Source: an uncultured Bacteroidales bacterium
Lineage (GTDB): Bacteria; Bacteroidota; Bacteroidia; Bacteroidales; UBA932
DNA: 64,000 nt
NCBI GenBank assembly: GCA_944326305.1
Contig: CALVDL010000005.1
Coordinates: 1 to 64,000, forward strand
Direction: 5' to 3'
In this document: positions 36,287 to 45,476 of the stretch, in pieces
Numbering within the stretch: position 1 is the first letter of the stretch
How the letters are laid out: the number at the start of each line of letters is the position of its first letter
Notes under the pieces: generated by a model
Told to the model about the DNA's origin: nothing
Database searches by the model: none
What the model saw: the letters and a program-made list of their open reading frames with translations, nothing else
Position numbers and translations under genes: made by a program

Positions 36287-37555
36287 TCAGAAAACAACCC
36301 TGAAATTGTGCCTCCCGTCGTAGAAATATTCAAGTGAAAACGAATACCTGTCGCAGATGGACCTGACGAGGGCAAGGCCGAGGCCCGAGGAGCCTTCCTT
36401 CTTGTCTGGCCCCTGGTAGAAACGCTTGAATATCCTGTCCTTGTCCAGAGGCGCGCCGCCGTCATTCGTCACGGTAAGTGTCCTGCCTCTGACGGATATG
36501 CCGACAACGGAGTCTGACGGGCCGTGGACGAAGGCATTCTTGAGCAGGTTGGAGACAAGGATCGAGGAAAGCTGCTCGTTCATCCTGACCGTCAGGGAAG
36601 GGTCCCCGGAAATTTCGGAGCGCATTCCCTTGTATCCGTATATCTCATCCAGCATTTCCGCAGAATCCTTAACCAGTGAAACTATATCCGTATCAGAGGT
36701 CTCCATGAACTGGCCGTTGTCAATCTTGGTCATCAGGAGCAGTGTGCGGTTCAGACGTACAAGGCGCTGGAGGGTGCGGTTTATTCCCGTCAGCTCCTCG
36801 GCCTGCTGCCTGGTCAGCGTATCGGAGTCAAGCAGCATCTCTATACGTCCCGTGCAGACGGCCAGAGGGGTCTGCAGCTCGTGGGATGCGTTGCCGATGA
36901 ACTGGTTCTGCAGCTCGTACTGCCTCTCGAACCTGTCCGCAGCCTCCTGGGTGGCCACGGCAATGGTGCGGAATTCGCTGATTTTCGTATTGCACGGCAC
37001 CGGGGCGTTCTTCTTCCCGGGGACATAGGACTTTACCCATTCCACAAGGGCCTTCAGAGGCCTGAAATTGTACTCCACCACAGCGACGGTGATGCCTATG
37101 CAGGCCACAAGCAGGATGAAATACAGGAAGACCATCCACTGGAGTATGGCGTTTATGAGGTCCTGGCGCTCGAAAGAAGGGACGGCAACGGTAAGCTCGT
37201 AGTACGAATTGTCCTTGTCCATAAAGATATGGTGGCGGATCCTCGCCGCCTCGTCCTCCCCTTTCCCGGCAATGAAAATCATCGCATCCTCATAGGAAAT
37301 GCGAGGGACGGAAGCCGCATAGTCCGGACTGACCTTGCGTATGTAATACGTATTGTTCGAGCCGTTGTCTATGGCGGGGATCTCTACCCCGGAGAGCCAT
37401 TTCACAATGATGTCCGCAGAATAGGACTCAAGCATGTCGTCGGTCTCGTCGACAATCTCCTCCGCCAGGGCCCTGTAGAAAAATATGCCCCAGACGGTCA
37501 TGAAGACAAGCATCAGGGCGGAGAGCCACAGGATTATCCTATATATGAACTTCAT
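36287..37555 (-). CDS. Two-component sensor histidine kinase
   Basis: A 422-residue membrane kinase. TM1 (about 8-28) and TM2 (about 138-160) enclose a short periplasmic sensor domain. The dimerisation/phosphoacceptor box is SHELQTPL with His225, followed by the ATPase domain with an N box (SNLLKNAFVHG), a G1-like VTNDGGAPL and a G2 SSGLGLALVRSI. The gene follows its response regulator by 5 bases and is co-transcribed with it. Length and order fit the OmpR/EnvZ-like class. The stimulus is unknown, though the PepSY-like protein downstream hints at an envelope signal. Confidence 0.92.
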   Translation of the reverse strand: MKFIYRIILWLSALMLVFMTVWGIFFYRALAEEIVDETDDMLESYSADIIVKWLSGVEIPAIDNGSNNTYYIRKVSPDYAASVPRISYEDAMIFIAGKGEDEAARIRHHIFMDKDNSYYELTVAVPSFERQDLINAILQWMVFLYFILLVACIGITVAVVEYNFRPLKALVEWVKSYVPGKKNAPVPCNTKISEFRTIAVATQEAADRFERQYELQNQFIGNASHELQTPLAVCTGRIEMLLDSDTLTRQQAEELTGINRTLQRLVRLNRTLLLMTKIDNGQFMETSDTDIVSLVKDSAEMLDEIYGYKGMRSEISGDPSLTVRMNEQLSSILVSNLLKNAFVHGPSDSVVGISVRGRTLTVTNDGGAPLDKDRIFKRFYQGPDKKEGSSGLGLALVRSICDRYSFSLEYFYDGRHNFRVVF

Positions 37556-37560
37556 GGCCG

Positions 37561-38238
37561 CTATCTCCCGGTCAGTTTATAGCCAAAGCCGTAGACGGCC
37601 TTTATCTCGATGTCAGCTCCTGCGTCGGAAAGCTTTCTGCGGAGGTTCTTCATCTGGGCGTAGACAAACTGGAAATTGTCCGCCTGGTCTATGTGGTCCC
37701 CCCATACGGCTTCCGCGAGGACGGCCTTGTCTACCAGATGCTCCGGCCTCTGCATGAAATATTTAAGTATATCGAACTCCTTCTTCAGGAGAGGCACCTC
37801 CCTGCCGGCTACCATGAGCCGCCTTGACTCGGGCTCCAGCACCACGTTGCCCAGACGGAAGGCGAAATCCCCGTCAGCCTGGCTGCGGCGGGCCACGCTG
37901 CGTATACGGGCCACAAGCTCCGCTATATGGAACGGTTTGGCCAGATAGTCATCGGCGCCGAGCTCAAGTCCGCGCACCTTGTCGTCAATAGAGTCCTTCG
38001 CTGAAATGATGATCACATTCACCTTCCGGTTCATTCCCTTTATATGGGACAGAATGTCCAGGCCGCTGCCTCCCGGCAGCATGATATCCAGAAGGACGCA
38101 GTCGTAAACATACACATCGAGCTTGTCAACGGCGGAGCTGAAGTCGACAGCGTTTTCCACTACGAAGCCTTCTTTCCTGAGGGCCCTGGTCATAAGATTC
38201 TGAAGGGCGGCTTCATCTTCGACAATCAAAATTTTCAT
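37561..38238 (-). CDS. OmpR-family response regulator
   Basis: A 225-residue response regulator. The receiver domain (about 1-115) has the phosphoacceptor Asp51 (VLLDIMLPGGSGL), acidic pocket residues in VEDE, and the conserved Lys in LAKPFH. The C-terminal winged helix (about 130-225) ends in the standard VYGFGYKL. It is the first gene of a - strand operon with the kinase. It is divergent from polA, and a TATATTTG box on the - strand lies at 38308-38301. Confidence 0.94.
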   Translation of the reverse strand: MKILIVEDEAALQNLMTRALRKEGFVVENAVDFSSAVDKLDVYVYDCVLLDIMLPGGSGLDILSHIKGMNRKVNVIIISAKDSIDDKVRGLELGADDYLAKPFHIAELVARIRSVARRSQADGDFAFRLGNVVLEPESRRLMVAGREVPLLKKEFDILKYFMQRPEHLVDKAVLAEAVWGDHIDQADNFQFVYAQMKNLRRKLSDAGADIEIKAVYGFGYKLTGR

Positions 38239-38300
38239 ATTACGGATTTCATTTTATCCCTGCAAAATTCCGGCAGGATTCTGAATTCAAACTGAATATC

Positions 38301-38349
38301 CAAATATAATAATTTCTTTTTTCATTTAACATTAAAAATTATAACTTTG
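38301..38349. promoter_or_regulatory. Divergent promoters of the two-component operon and polA
   Basis: A - strand TATATTTG (38308-38301) serves the response regulator and a + strand TAACTTTG (38342-38349) serves polA. Each matches the TAnnTTTG -7 box; -33 elements are weak or absent. The polA start is 25 bases downstream of its box. Confidence 0.45.
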
Positions 38350-38373
38350 ACGGTTTGAAACTATTGACTGCTA

Positions 38374-41028
38374 ATGAACAAGAGACTCTTCCTGATAGAT
38401 GGGCATGCACTCATTTTCAAAATGTACTATGCATTTCTGAAACGCCCGATGATAAATTCCAAAGGGGCGGACATGTCCATTCTTTTCGGGTTCACCAAAT
38501 ACATCCTTGAACTCATTGAAAAAGAAAAGCCTACGCATCTGGCAGTTGCATTCGACCCGCCAGGGGGCACCTTCAGGCACAAGCTGTACCCTGAATACAA
38601 GGGCACAAGGGAGGACACGCCACAGGCAATCATAGACGCGCTGGATCCCCTGACGGAACTGTGCAGGGCTATGCATATACCTGTGCTGATGGTAAGCGGA
38701 TACGAGGCCGATGACGTGATAGGTACTGTGGCGAAGAAGGAGGAGAAGGAAGGGTTCAGGGTCTATATGGTCACACCGGACAAGGACTACGGACAGCTCA
38801 TCACAGACAATATCCTGCAGTTCAAGCCGGGCAAGGCAGGGGCCGACAGCGAAATCATCGGTCCTGCCGAAATATGCGGCAAATACGGGATAAGCACCCC
38901 GCTGCAGATTATAGACATGCTGACAATCTGCGGGGACACCTCCGACAATGTGCCAGGCGTAAAGGGCATCGGAGAGAAAGGTGCAGGGAAGCTGATCGCG
39001 AAATACGGGAGCGTAGGAAGCATCTATGAACACCTCGACGAGCTTCCGCCAAGGCAGAGGGAAGCGTTTGAGGAGGCCCGGGGCCATATCCTGCTGAGCC
39101 AGGAGCTGGTAACCATCCGCACGGACGTGCCGGTCGCGGCGGAAGCGGAGGAGATGGCGGTAGACATGAGCTATGATCCGGTGATAGCAGAACTTTTCGA
39201 CAAATACGAATTCGGGTCGCTGAAAAAATACATCAGCCATCTCGGGCTGCAGGAGACCGGGCCGAAACCGGTAAATATAGAATACGTATGCATCAGCCCG
39301 GCCGAAATGACCGTAATGGCCAGACGCTCCAGGAAATGCTCACTTCGGACAGAGAGCTACGGGGACAGCATATTCTCCGGAATCAAGAAGATGACTGTCA
39401 GCGTATTGTCTCCGGAACACACTTATGTCTCGGCAGGGGCTCCGGAAGACTTCGCGTCCATACTTTCCGACCCCGGGACAGAAAAATACGGATACGACCT
39501 CAAGGCCCAGTGCAACCTGCTTGCGGAAGCCGGCATCACCCTGGAGGGCAAACTGCTGGATATAGAGCTGATGCACTATGTGATAAACCCGGAGAAAAGC
39601 CATAAGCTGAACATCCTGGCAAAGGTATATATGGATATTGACATGGACCAGGCCATATCCGGCAGACAGGTACAGCAGACCCTGTTCGACGACGGGGACA
39701 CGGACTCGGACGAAGATGCGTCTTTCAAGGAGGCCGCCGTCATAGCCAATATCGGAGAAAAGGTCCGCGGAGACCTTGCAAAATCAGGGATGTCTCAGCT
39801 TTATGACCAGATCGAGGAACCGCTGATAAACGTCCTCTCCAAAATGGAGCGCGCCGGCGTACTTGTGGACCTCGGACAGCTGAGGCTGTATGCCGCACAG
39901 CTCAACAAGGAACTTGAGGAAATACAGGACAGGATCAGGGAAATGGCCGGAGAACCCGACCTCAACATCCTGTCCCCAAAGCAGATAGGACATCTGCTGT
40001 TTGAAAAGCTGATGCTTGACCCGAAGGTCAAGGCCAAAAGCGGGGTCCGTTACAGCTACTCTACAGATGAGGAAACCCTGACTGCACTGTCAGACAGGCA
40101 TCCGATAATCGGAGAGATACTTGAATACAGGGCTGTCAAAAAGCTGCTGTCCACATACATAGAGCCTTTCCACAACTTTGTTTCCCAGAAGACCGGAAAA
40201 ATCCACACGAACTTCAACCAGGCACTTACGGCCACCGGCAGGCTAAGTTCCTCGAAACCAAACCTGCAGAACATCCCGGTACGGACGGAGCGCGGGAAAG
40301 AAATACGCAAGGCCTTCATACCGAGCAGTCCGGACGGGATCATCCTTTCAGCAGACTACTCGCAGATAGAGCTGAGGATCATGGCACACCTGAGCCAGGA
40401 CCGGCACCTTATCGATGCATTCAGGCACAATCTCGACGTCCATGCCATGACGGCGGCCAAGATATTCGGCATCGACATAAGCGAAGTCACACCAGAGCAG
40501 AGGAGGATTGCAAAGACGGCCAATTTCGGAATCATGTACGGCATCTCGTCCTTCGGCCTGGCCCAGAGGCTCAGGATACCGAGGCCGCAGGCCAAGAAGA
40601 TAATAGACGACTACTTTGCGAACTTCCCGTCCATCTCCACATATATAAAAAGCGCGACAGAATCGGCCCGGGAGCTGGGCTATGTAAAGACGCTGTTCGG
40701 CCGGAGACGTTACCTGCCGGACATCAACTCAAAAAACGCCACGGTACGGTCGCTCGCGGAACGGAACGCCATAAACGCCCCGATACAGGGGTCTTCGGCC
40801 GACATCATAAAGAAGGCCATGATCGGGGTAGACAGGAAAATCACGGAAGCGGGGCTCAGGAGCAGGATGGTGCTCCAGGTCCACGACGAACTCGTATTCG
40901 ACGCCTTCAAGGACGAGGCAGAGACACTGAAAGACATTGTAAAGAGGGAAATGGAGAACGTCATCCAGCTCTCAATACCACTTACTGTAGAATGCAACTA
41001 TGGGAAAAACTGGCTCGAAGCTCACTAA
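38374..41028 (+). CDS. polA: DNA polymerase I, proofreading site degenerate
   Basis: An 884-residue Pol I. The 5'-3' exonuclease domain (about 1-280) has GHALIFKMYYAF and EADDVIGT. The middle domain (about 300-470) corresponds to the 3'-5' exonuclease. The polymerase domain (about 490-884) has motif A ADYSQIELR, motif B AKTANFGIMYGIS and motif C QVHDELVFD. The middle domain has lost its metal ligands: Arg325 replaces the Asp of DxE, Asp375 and Gln379 sit where Asn and Asp should be, and the third motif has Asn459 in an AAVIAN context. Polymerase and flap activities look intact, but proofreading probably is not. The 3' end overlaps the following sigma gene by 29 bases. Confidence 0.96.
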   Translation: MNKRLFLIDGHALIFKMYYAFLKRPMINSKGADMSILFGFTKYILELIEKEKPTHLAVAFDPPGGTFRHKLYPEYKGTREDTPQAIIDALDPLTELCRAMHIPVLMVSGYEADDVIGTVAKKEEKEGFRVYMVTPDKDYGQLITDNILQFKPGKAGADSEIIGPAEICGKYGISTPLQIIDMLTICGDTSDNVPGVKGIGEKGAGKLIAKYGSVGSIYEHLDELPPRQREAFEEARGHILLSQELVTIRTDVPVAAEAEEMAVDMSYDPVIAELFDKYEFGSLKKYISHLGLQETGPKPVNIEYVCISPAEMTVMARRSRKCSLRTESYGDSIFSGIKKMTVSVLSPEHTYVSAGAPEDFASILSDPGTEKYGYDLKAQCNLLAEAGITLEGKLLDIELMHYVINPEKSHKLNILAKVYMDIDMDQAISGRQVQQTLFDDGDTDSDEDASFKEAAVIANIGEKVRGDLAKSGMSQLYDQIEEPLINVLSKMERAGVLVDLGQLRLYAAQLNKELEEIQDRIREMAGEPDLNILSPKQIGHLLFEKLMLDPKVKAKSGVRYSYSTDEETLTALSDRHPIIGEILEYRAVKKLLSTYIEPFHNFVSQKTGKIHTNFNQALTATGRLSSSKPNLQNIPVRTERGKEIRKAFIPSSPDGIILSADYSQIELRIMAHLSQDRHLIDAFRHNLDVHAMTAAKIFGIDISEVTPEQRRIAKTANFGIMYGISSFGLAQRLRIPRPQAKKIIDDYFANFPSISTYIKSATESARELGYVKTLFGRRRYLPDINSKNATVRSLAERNAINAPIQGSSADIIKKAMIGVDRKITEAGLRSRMVLQVHDELVFDAFKDEAETLKDIVKREMENVIQLSIPLTVECNYGKNWLEAH

Positions 41029-41599
41029 CCTTTCCGACACGGAACTGGTAGAAATGGCCCTGCAGCAGGATCAGGCAGCCTTTATCGTTCTTTACACCAG
41101 GTATCACGCCGGTGTGAGGAACCATATCTCGAAATATATCCTGCAGAAGGAGGACGTGGAGGACATCACCCTGGAGAGTTTCCAGAAGGCCTTCAGCCAG
41201 ATTGGCTCCTACAACCCCGAATACAAGTTCTCGACCTGGCTGTACAGGATAGCCCGGAATACTGCCTTCGACCATATCAGCCGCAAGGACAGGGAGAAGA
41301 ACAACATGCCCACAACCTCAATCAACGAGAAGCTCTCCGAAGTCAACGAGATACCGGCTACATTCCACAACCCCGAGGAAGACATCATCAAGCAGCAGGA
41401 ATATGACAAATGGCTGGAGAACATCGAGAAGCTCAAGGACGACTACAAGACCGTGGCGAGGATGAACCTCATCGACAATTTCGGATACAAGGAAATAGCG
41501 GAGACCCTCGAGATGCCAATCAATACAGTCAAGACAAAAATCAGGAGAGCCAAGGCCATACTGCTGAAGATGATGGAGGTTTCAGACGAACTGCTGTGA
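41000..41599 (+). CDS. RNA polymerase sigma-70 family factor (ECF-type)
   Basis: A 199-residue sigma factor. Region 2 is at about 20-100 (VEDITLESFQKAFSQI, FSTWLYRIARNTAFDHISRKDRE). Region 4 is at about 135-190 (FGYKEIAETLEMPINTVKTKIRRAK). No FecR or other anti-sigma gene follows. It begins inside the end of polA and is probably co-transcribed with it, while rsmG downstream has its own promoter. It may be a general envelope or stress sigma of the housekeeping genome, not a PUL regulator. Confidence 0.92.
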   Translation: MGKTGSKLTNLSDTELVEMALQQDQAAFIVLYTRYHAGVRNHISKYILQKEDVEDITLESFQKAFSQIGSYNPEYKFSTWLYRIARNTAFDHISRKDREKNNMPTTSINEKLSEVNEIPATFHNPEEDIIKQQEYDKWLENIEKLKDDYKTVARMNLIDNFGYKEIAETLEMPINTVKTKIRRAKAILLKMMEVSDELL

Positions 41600-41632
41600 C
41601 CCGGAAAGGCCCGGATGCGAGGGGACAAATCC

Positions 41633-41661
41633 TTGCAAATCGCCGGGATTTGCTATTTTTG
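41633..41661 (+). promoter_or_regulatory. Promoter for rsmG
   Basis: TTG (41633-41635), 18 bases, then TATTTTTG (41654-41661), a TAnnTTTG match. The likely transcript start is about 20 bases before the ATG at 41688. Confidence 0.5.
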
Positions 41662-41687
41662 CAGCGGACAAAATCTGCCGAGTGAAC

Positions 41688-42386
41688 ATGATGATCAAGA
41701 GTTTTACCGATTTCGAATCCTTCATTAAAGGGAAATTCCCTGATATAAGCGACGGGAAGATGGAGAAGTTCAAGGAGATGGAGGCCCTGTACAGGGAATG
41801 GAACTCCAGGATAAACGTCATCTCCAGAAAGGACATCGACATGCTTTACATGCACCATGTCATACATTCCATAGCCATCGCAGAATACTTCCGCATCAAT
41901 TTTCCTGACATGTACAGGACAATGTCATCCGGAACCGCAGGAGGGGACGGACCGGATGCCGTACGCATCCTCGATGTGGGCACGGGAGGAGGCTTTCCCG
42001 GAATACCCCTCGCCATAATGTTCCCGTACGCAAAATTCACCCTCTGCGATTCGGTGGGGAAAAAGATAACCGTGGCTTCGGAGGTCGCGAAGTCCCTCTC
42101 CCTGGCTAATGTGGAGACGGTAAACGCCAGGGCCGAGACCATCCCAGGGAAATTTGACTACGTGGTTTCAAGGGCCGTCACCTCGCTTGACAAGTTCATT
42201 CCTTGGGTAAAGGGCAAATATACGCGCGGCATAGCATATCTGAAAGGGGGCGACGTCGTAGAAGAAATCGCGGTGATGACGGGAAGGTTCCGGATAAACC
42301 CGGGGTCGGTCCACACATGGCGCATTGATTCATGGGCCAATGATCCGTACTTCGAGGGAAAACTCGTGATATTCATTGACGCATGA
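41688..42386 (+). CDS. rsmG: 16S rRNA (guanine-527-N7)-methyltransferase
   Basis: Methylates G527 of 16S rRNA using S-adenosylmethionine. The SAM-binding motif is VGTGGGFPGIPLA, and family segments FKEMEALYREWNSRINVISR, ARAETIPG and VSRAV are present. Length (232) fits RsmG. The ATG at 41688 is preferred; the frame is also open to a GTG at 41682, and the promoter box at 41654-41661 rules out anything much longer. Loss of this enzyme gives low-level streptomycin resistance in other bacteria. It precedes rpmH. Confidence 0.93.
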   Translation: MMIKSFTDFESFIKGKFPDISDGKMEKFKEMEALYREWNSRINVISRKDIDMLYMHHVIHSIAIAEYFRINFPDMYRTMSSGTAGGDGPDAVRILDVGTGGGFPGIPLAIMFPYAKFTLCDSVGKKITVASEVAKSLSLANVETVNARAETIPGKFDYVVSRAVTSLDKFIPWVKGKYTRGIAYLKGGDVVEEIAVMTGRFRINPGSVHTWRIDSWANDPYFEGKLVIFIDA

Positions 42387-42405
42387 GTTATTTTCCGGAA
42401 AATAA

Positions 42406-42436
42406 TTTGCAATTAAAATGAAAAACACTACCTTTG
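42406..42436 (+). promoter_or_regulatory. Promoter for rpmH
   Basis: TTTG (42406-42409), 19 bases, then TACCTTTG (42429-42436). This is the cleanest match in the window to the Bacteroidota promoter pattern. The rpmH ATG is 40 bases downstream of the -7 box. Confidence 0.7.
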
Positions 42437-42476
42437 CACTTCCAAAAGTTTTTGAAAATATAAAAAGCATAAAATA

Positions 42477-42629
42477 ATGAAAAGAACATTCCAACCTTCA
42501 CAGCGCAAGCGTCGCAACAAACACGGATTCCGCGAGCGCATGTCTACACCTAACGGACGTCGTGTCCTGGCTTCCCGCCGCCGTCACGGACGCAAGAAAC
42601 TGACTGTTTCTTCAGAAGACAGGTTCTAA
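42477..42629 (+). CDS. rpmH: 50S ribosomal protein L34
   Basis: A 50-codon gene with a typical L34 sequence: [20 protein letters not shown] at the start, then [17 protein letters not shown] and a short VSSEDRF tail. It is rich in Arg and Lys throughout. L34 is a small component of the large ribosomal subunit. A strong promoter lies upstream and a strong bidirectional terminator downstream, so it is transcribed largely on its own. Confidence 0.97.
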   Translation: MKRTFQPSQRKRRNKHGFRERMSTPNGRRVLASRRRHGRKKLTVSSEDRF

Positions 42630-42676
42630 AGAGAGGCTTCCCGCAGGTGGATGTTATTTGATTTCAGCTCAAGATG

Positions 42677-42719
42677 AAAAAAGCGGCCGGTCAGGAAATT
42701 CCTGACCGGCCGCTTTTTT
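42677..42719. terminator. Bidirectional terminator downstream of rpmH
   Basis: A 13-bp GC-rich stem (42683-42695 with 42701-42713) has a 5-base loop, flanked by an A run on the left and a T run on the right. It can stop rpmH on the + strand and the 142-residue lipoprotein gene on the - strand. Confidence 0.9.
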
Positions 42720-42778
42720 GCCATATGGCGGGTCAAAAGTCCGTACGGGACTTGCAGCCGCAGAAAACGAGCACCCCG

Positions 42779-43207
42779 TCACTCGTCTATAATCACAGCA
42801 GCCCCTATCATTGCCGATGAGCACCACAGCCACACCGCCCCTGAAGATACATCAGCCTTGGTAACCTTGAAATCAAGCCCCTTTTTCTTCTTTATATCCG
42901 AATATGTGGTCCACGTGACATCGCAAACCACCTCATCCCCCTCCTCCCGTGGTACGGAAGAACATCTCAGGATATAGAAATCGGACATGTTGTCATTGCA
43001 CACGGTGAACTCCCCTTCCGAAAGACTGCACACGGTCTGCCAGTTCAAAGGGTCGAAACGGTGCTCGACCTCACCCTTCACCGTAAAATTGATATAGGAG
43101 CTGTCCGTGAACTCCTGTTCCAGGGCAGGACCGTCAAGAGTACATCCGGACACAGCCGCCGCAAGGGCCGCAGCCACCATCCACATATTCTTCACTTTCC
43201 CCCGCAT
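42779..43207 (-). CDS. Small lipoprotein of unknown function
   Basis: A 142-residue lipoprotein (lipobox VSGC near residue 22). No family is recognised. The mature part has beta-strand character with several Cys and Trp residues (FTVCNDNMSDFYILRC, VWLWCSSAM). Its start lies one base from the stop of the upstream M6-type protease gene on the same strand, so the two are translated from one message. It may be an accessory, chaperone or inhibitor for the protease, but nothing in the sequence shows this. Confidence 0.65.
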   Translation of the reverse strand: MRGKVKNMWMVAAALAAAVSGCTLDGPALEQEFTDSSYINFTVKGEVEHRFDPLNWQTVCSLSEGEFTVCNDNMSDFYILRCSSVPREEGDEVVCDVTWTTYSDIKKKKGLDFKVTKADVSSGAVWLWCSSAMIGAAVIIDE

Positions 43208-43208
43208 C

Positions 43209-45410
43209 TTATTCTCCTCCTTTTACTTCGATATATTTGACTACTTTGTATTCCGTCCCGTCAGGGAATACGGCTGAAGCACGCAGCATCCCGGACTTTT
43301 CGGGCACGTAATAGCCGCTCCCGTCCGGCTCCACTTCACGCCCGTCCATGGTCCACACTATGTCTTCTGCATCCTTCGCATTGTAGAGCCGCAGCGGAAG
43401 CCTCGTCCCGCTCGGGAAACTCCCGTCAGTATTCCTCGCGACACTGTACAGATAGATATACGGCGGATAGGAAGTGGACGGATGAGTGCTTATCTGCCTG
43501 ATGCGCACCTTTCCGGACACTCCGCCTATGGAATAGCTGATGCTTACATTATAGGTGGTGGACGGCTCGAGGTCCTCGAAGGTAACAGAATACTTCCCGG
43601 ATTCATACGGATCGACCGACAGTGTCTTCAGCTGCTCCCCCTTCAGGGAGAGGACTACATCGGCCGGGATTTCCGTATCGGCCGTCCATGTGACAATGGC
43701 TGCATCCTGGAACTCGTCCACATTTATCTCCGCCACCGACGGAAGGAGAGAATACTCGTTCTCATAGACACGGAAGCTGACCGTCCCGGACTCATACTTT
43801 ATCTCCTCCACCGACATCCCGGAAGCCTCTCCGGACCAGGACTCGAAAGCCGGGTCGGATGCAGGGGAGAAGGAGGCATTGTCCCCGGAAGGAAAGAACA
43901 CCTTCTGTATCTCGCTGTCAGGGGTGAGCGTTCCGGAAAAGACAGCCGTAGGGTCAGCCTCCTGCAGGTCGGCGCACTGGTGGCTCCTGTGGGCGTTCAC
44001 GGTATTGGCATAGGTGCCTGACATCAGCCATCTGTCGCAGGCCCTGACATTGTATACATAATTGAAGGAACTGTCAATATGGTAAATCAGCATTCCCGAG
44101 CCGCCAATGTACGCGTCCCACCCTGTGGCCTCCCTGCATTCGAACAGGAAATACTCCCCTTCCGTACCGGTTCCGGAGTACATGTAACGTCCGGAGCTGT
44201 TCACCGGAGAGAGAGTATGCTGTCCGGCACTCAAAGTGTCCGGAGGCGTGAGCCCGAGGATATGGCGCTCGATGGCATTCAGGTTTGGAGGGGTCCTGCC
44301 GTCATTGTTGGAATTGCCCCTGTCCATTATGGACGTCCTGCCCCACAGGGCTTCAGAAAGGCCGTTCCTGTCATAGAAGTCCGGAAGGCCGAGAGTATGG
44401 CAGAACTCGTGGCAGAAAGTGCCGATGTTCGTTATCGTATCGTCCCCGGTCCCGTCTGAAAGCAGTTCCGATGTACAGGCATAGCAATTGATGCTCACCC
44501 CGTCGCATGTCAGGTCCAGGTTTCCCTCATCTTCAAGGAAGCCCGATTTCGACCAGATATGGTCCGCGCCGGCCCCTGCAGCCTCATCCCCTCCCGCGAA
44601 AATGACGATAACAGCATCCAGCTCACCGTCCTTGTCATTGTCATACTGGGAGAAGTCGACCGAGCTGTCCCCTCCAGTGCAGGCATCATAGATCATCCTT
44701 CCCACACGGATGTCGCTGCCGGCCGCGTCAAGATTGTCGTTCCTGCCGTAATAACTGTATGTATTGGAAAGTGTTATAATGTCGCTCACGTCAAACTGAA
44801 AGTCCACACGCCCCAGGAACTGGTCCCTGAAATAGTCCCTCGCGCTGCCTGTAGAGCCGTTCACGCTGTAGCCGGTGCTGTTGAGCATCGCATCGAAGTC
44901 CTCCTTTGTAAAAGTGAACGGCAGGTTCTTGAAGGCCACCAGCAGGACAGGCACCCGGACAACCCCGGCAAGGACAGAATACTTCTGACCGGCAGAACGT
45001 CCGGTGAATGCGGTCCTGCGCACTGCAGCCGCCTTTTCCGCCAGGGCGTCATACGGCACCGAAGACATCCTGGACATAGCATCAGAACCACTTCCGGCCC
45101 TTGTTCCGGTGCTGTACAGCCGCCCGTCGGCTTCATAATATGCATAGCAGTAGGTCCCGTCCTCTTCCTGGACCAGGGGGATACCGTCCTCTGTCGTCAT
45201 GACCTTGACATACTCATCACCGGAAAGGAGTGCTGTAAATGAAGTTCCGTCAGGCTGGTACAAGGTCACTTTTGAGAGCCTTGCAGGGGCTGACACCATG
45301 ACGGAGGGCATCATGAGCGATGTGGCCAGCAACAGCACGGCAGCCGCTACTATCCTGTGAAGCAATGATTTGCAATCAGGCCCGAATTTTCGAATAATCG
45401 TACCGCCCAT
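43209..45410 (-). CDS. Secreted M6-type metalloprotease
   Basis: A 733-residue exported protease. The signal region (about 1-42) is followed by an N-terminal prodomain-like part (about 45-150). The M6 catalytic domain (about 160-500) contains HEFCHTLGLPDF near residue 335, the zinc HExxHxxGxxD site. C-terminal beta domains are present, including an FN3-like module (about 545-645; DAAIVTWTADTEIP, YNVSISYSIGG). M6 proteases resemble immune inhibitor A and cleave host or environmental proteins. The N-terminal prodomain type is common in Bacteroidota. The gene is co-transcribed with the small lipoprotein downstream. Confidence 0.9.
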   Translation of the reverse strand: MGGTIIRKFGPDCKSLLHRIVAAAVLLLATSLMMPSVMVSAPARLSKVTLYQPDGTSFTALLSGDEYVKVMTTEDGIPLVQEEDGTYCYAYYEADGRLYSTGTRAGSGSDAMSRMSSVPYDALAEKAAAVRRTAFTGRSAGQKYSVLAGVVRVPVLLVAFKNLPFTFTKEDFDAMLNSTGYSVNGSTGSARDYFRDQFLGRVDFQFDVSDIITLSNTYSYYGRNDNLDAAGSDIRVGRMIYDACTGGDSSVDFSQYDNDKDGELDAVIVIFAGGDEAAGAGADHIWSKSGFLEDEGNLDLTCDGVSINCYACTSELLSDGTGDDTITNIGTFCHEFCHTLGLPDFYDRNGLSEALWGRTSIMDRGNSNNDGRTPPNLNAIERHILGLTPPDTLSAGQHTLSPVNSSGRYMYSGTGTEGEYFLFECREATGWDAYIGGSGMLIYHIDSSFNYVYNVRACDRWLMSGTYANTVNAHRSHQCADLQEADPTAVFSGTLTPDSEIQKVFFPSGDNASFSPASDPAFESWSGEASGMSVEEIKYESGTVSFRVYENEYSLLPSVAEINVDEFQDAAIVTWTADTEIPADVVLSLKGEQLKTLSVDPYESGKYSVTFEDLEPSTTYNVSISYSIGGVSGKVRIRQISTHPSTSYPPYIYLYSVARNTDGSFPSGTRLPLRLYNAKDAEDIVWTMDGREVEPDGSGYYVPEKSGMLRASAVFPDGTEYKVVKYIEVKGGE

Positions 45411-45432
45411 CTGGAAATATTACAACAAATGC

Positions 45433-45453
45433 TATATTTGTACTTCAAAAATA
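45433..45453. promoter_or_regulatory. Divergent promoter boxes between protease and PCMD-like gene
   Basis: TATATTTG on the + strand (45433-45440) faces the gene at 45477, and TATTTTTG on the - strand (45453-45446) faces the protease at 45410. Each matches the TAnnTTTG -7 box and -33 elements are unclear. Confidence 0.4.
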
Positions 45454-45476
45454 TTTTGCATATATAACAATTTTTT

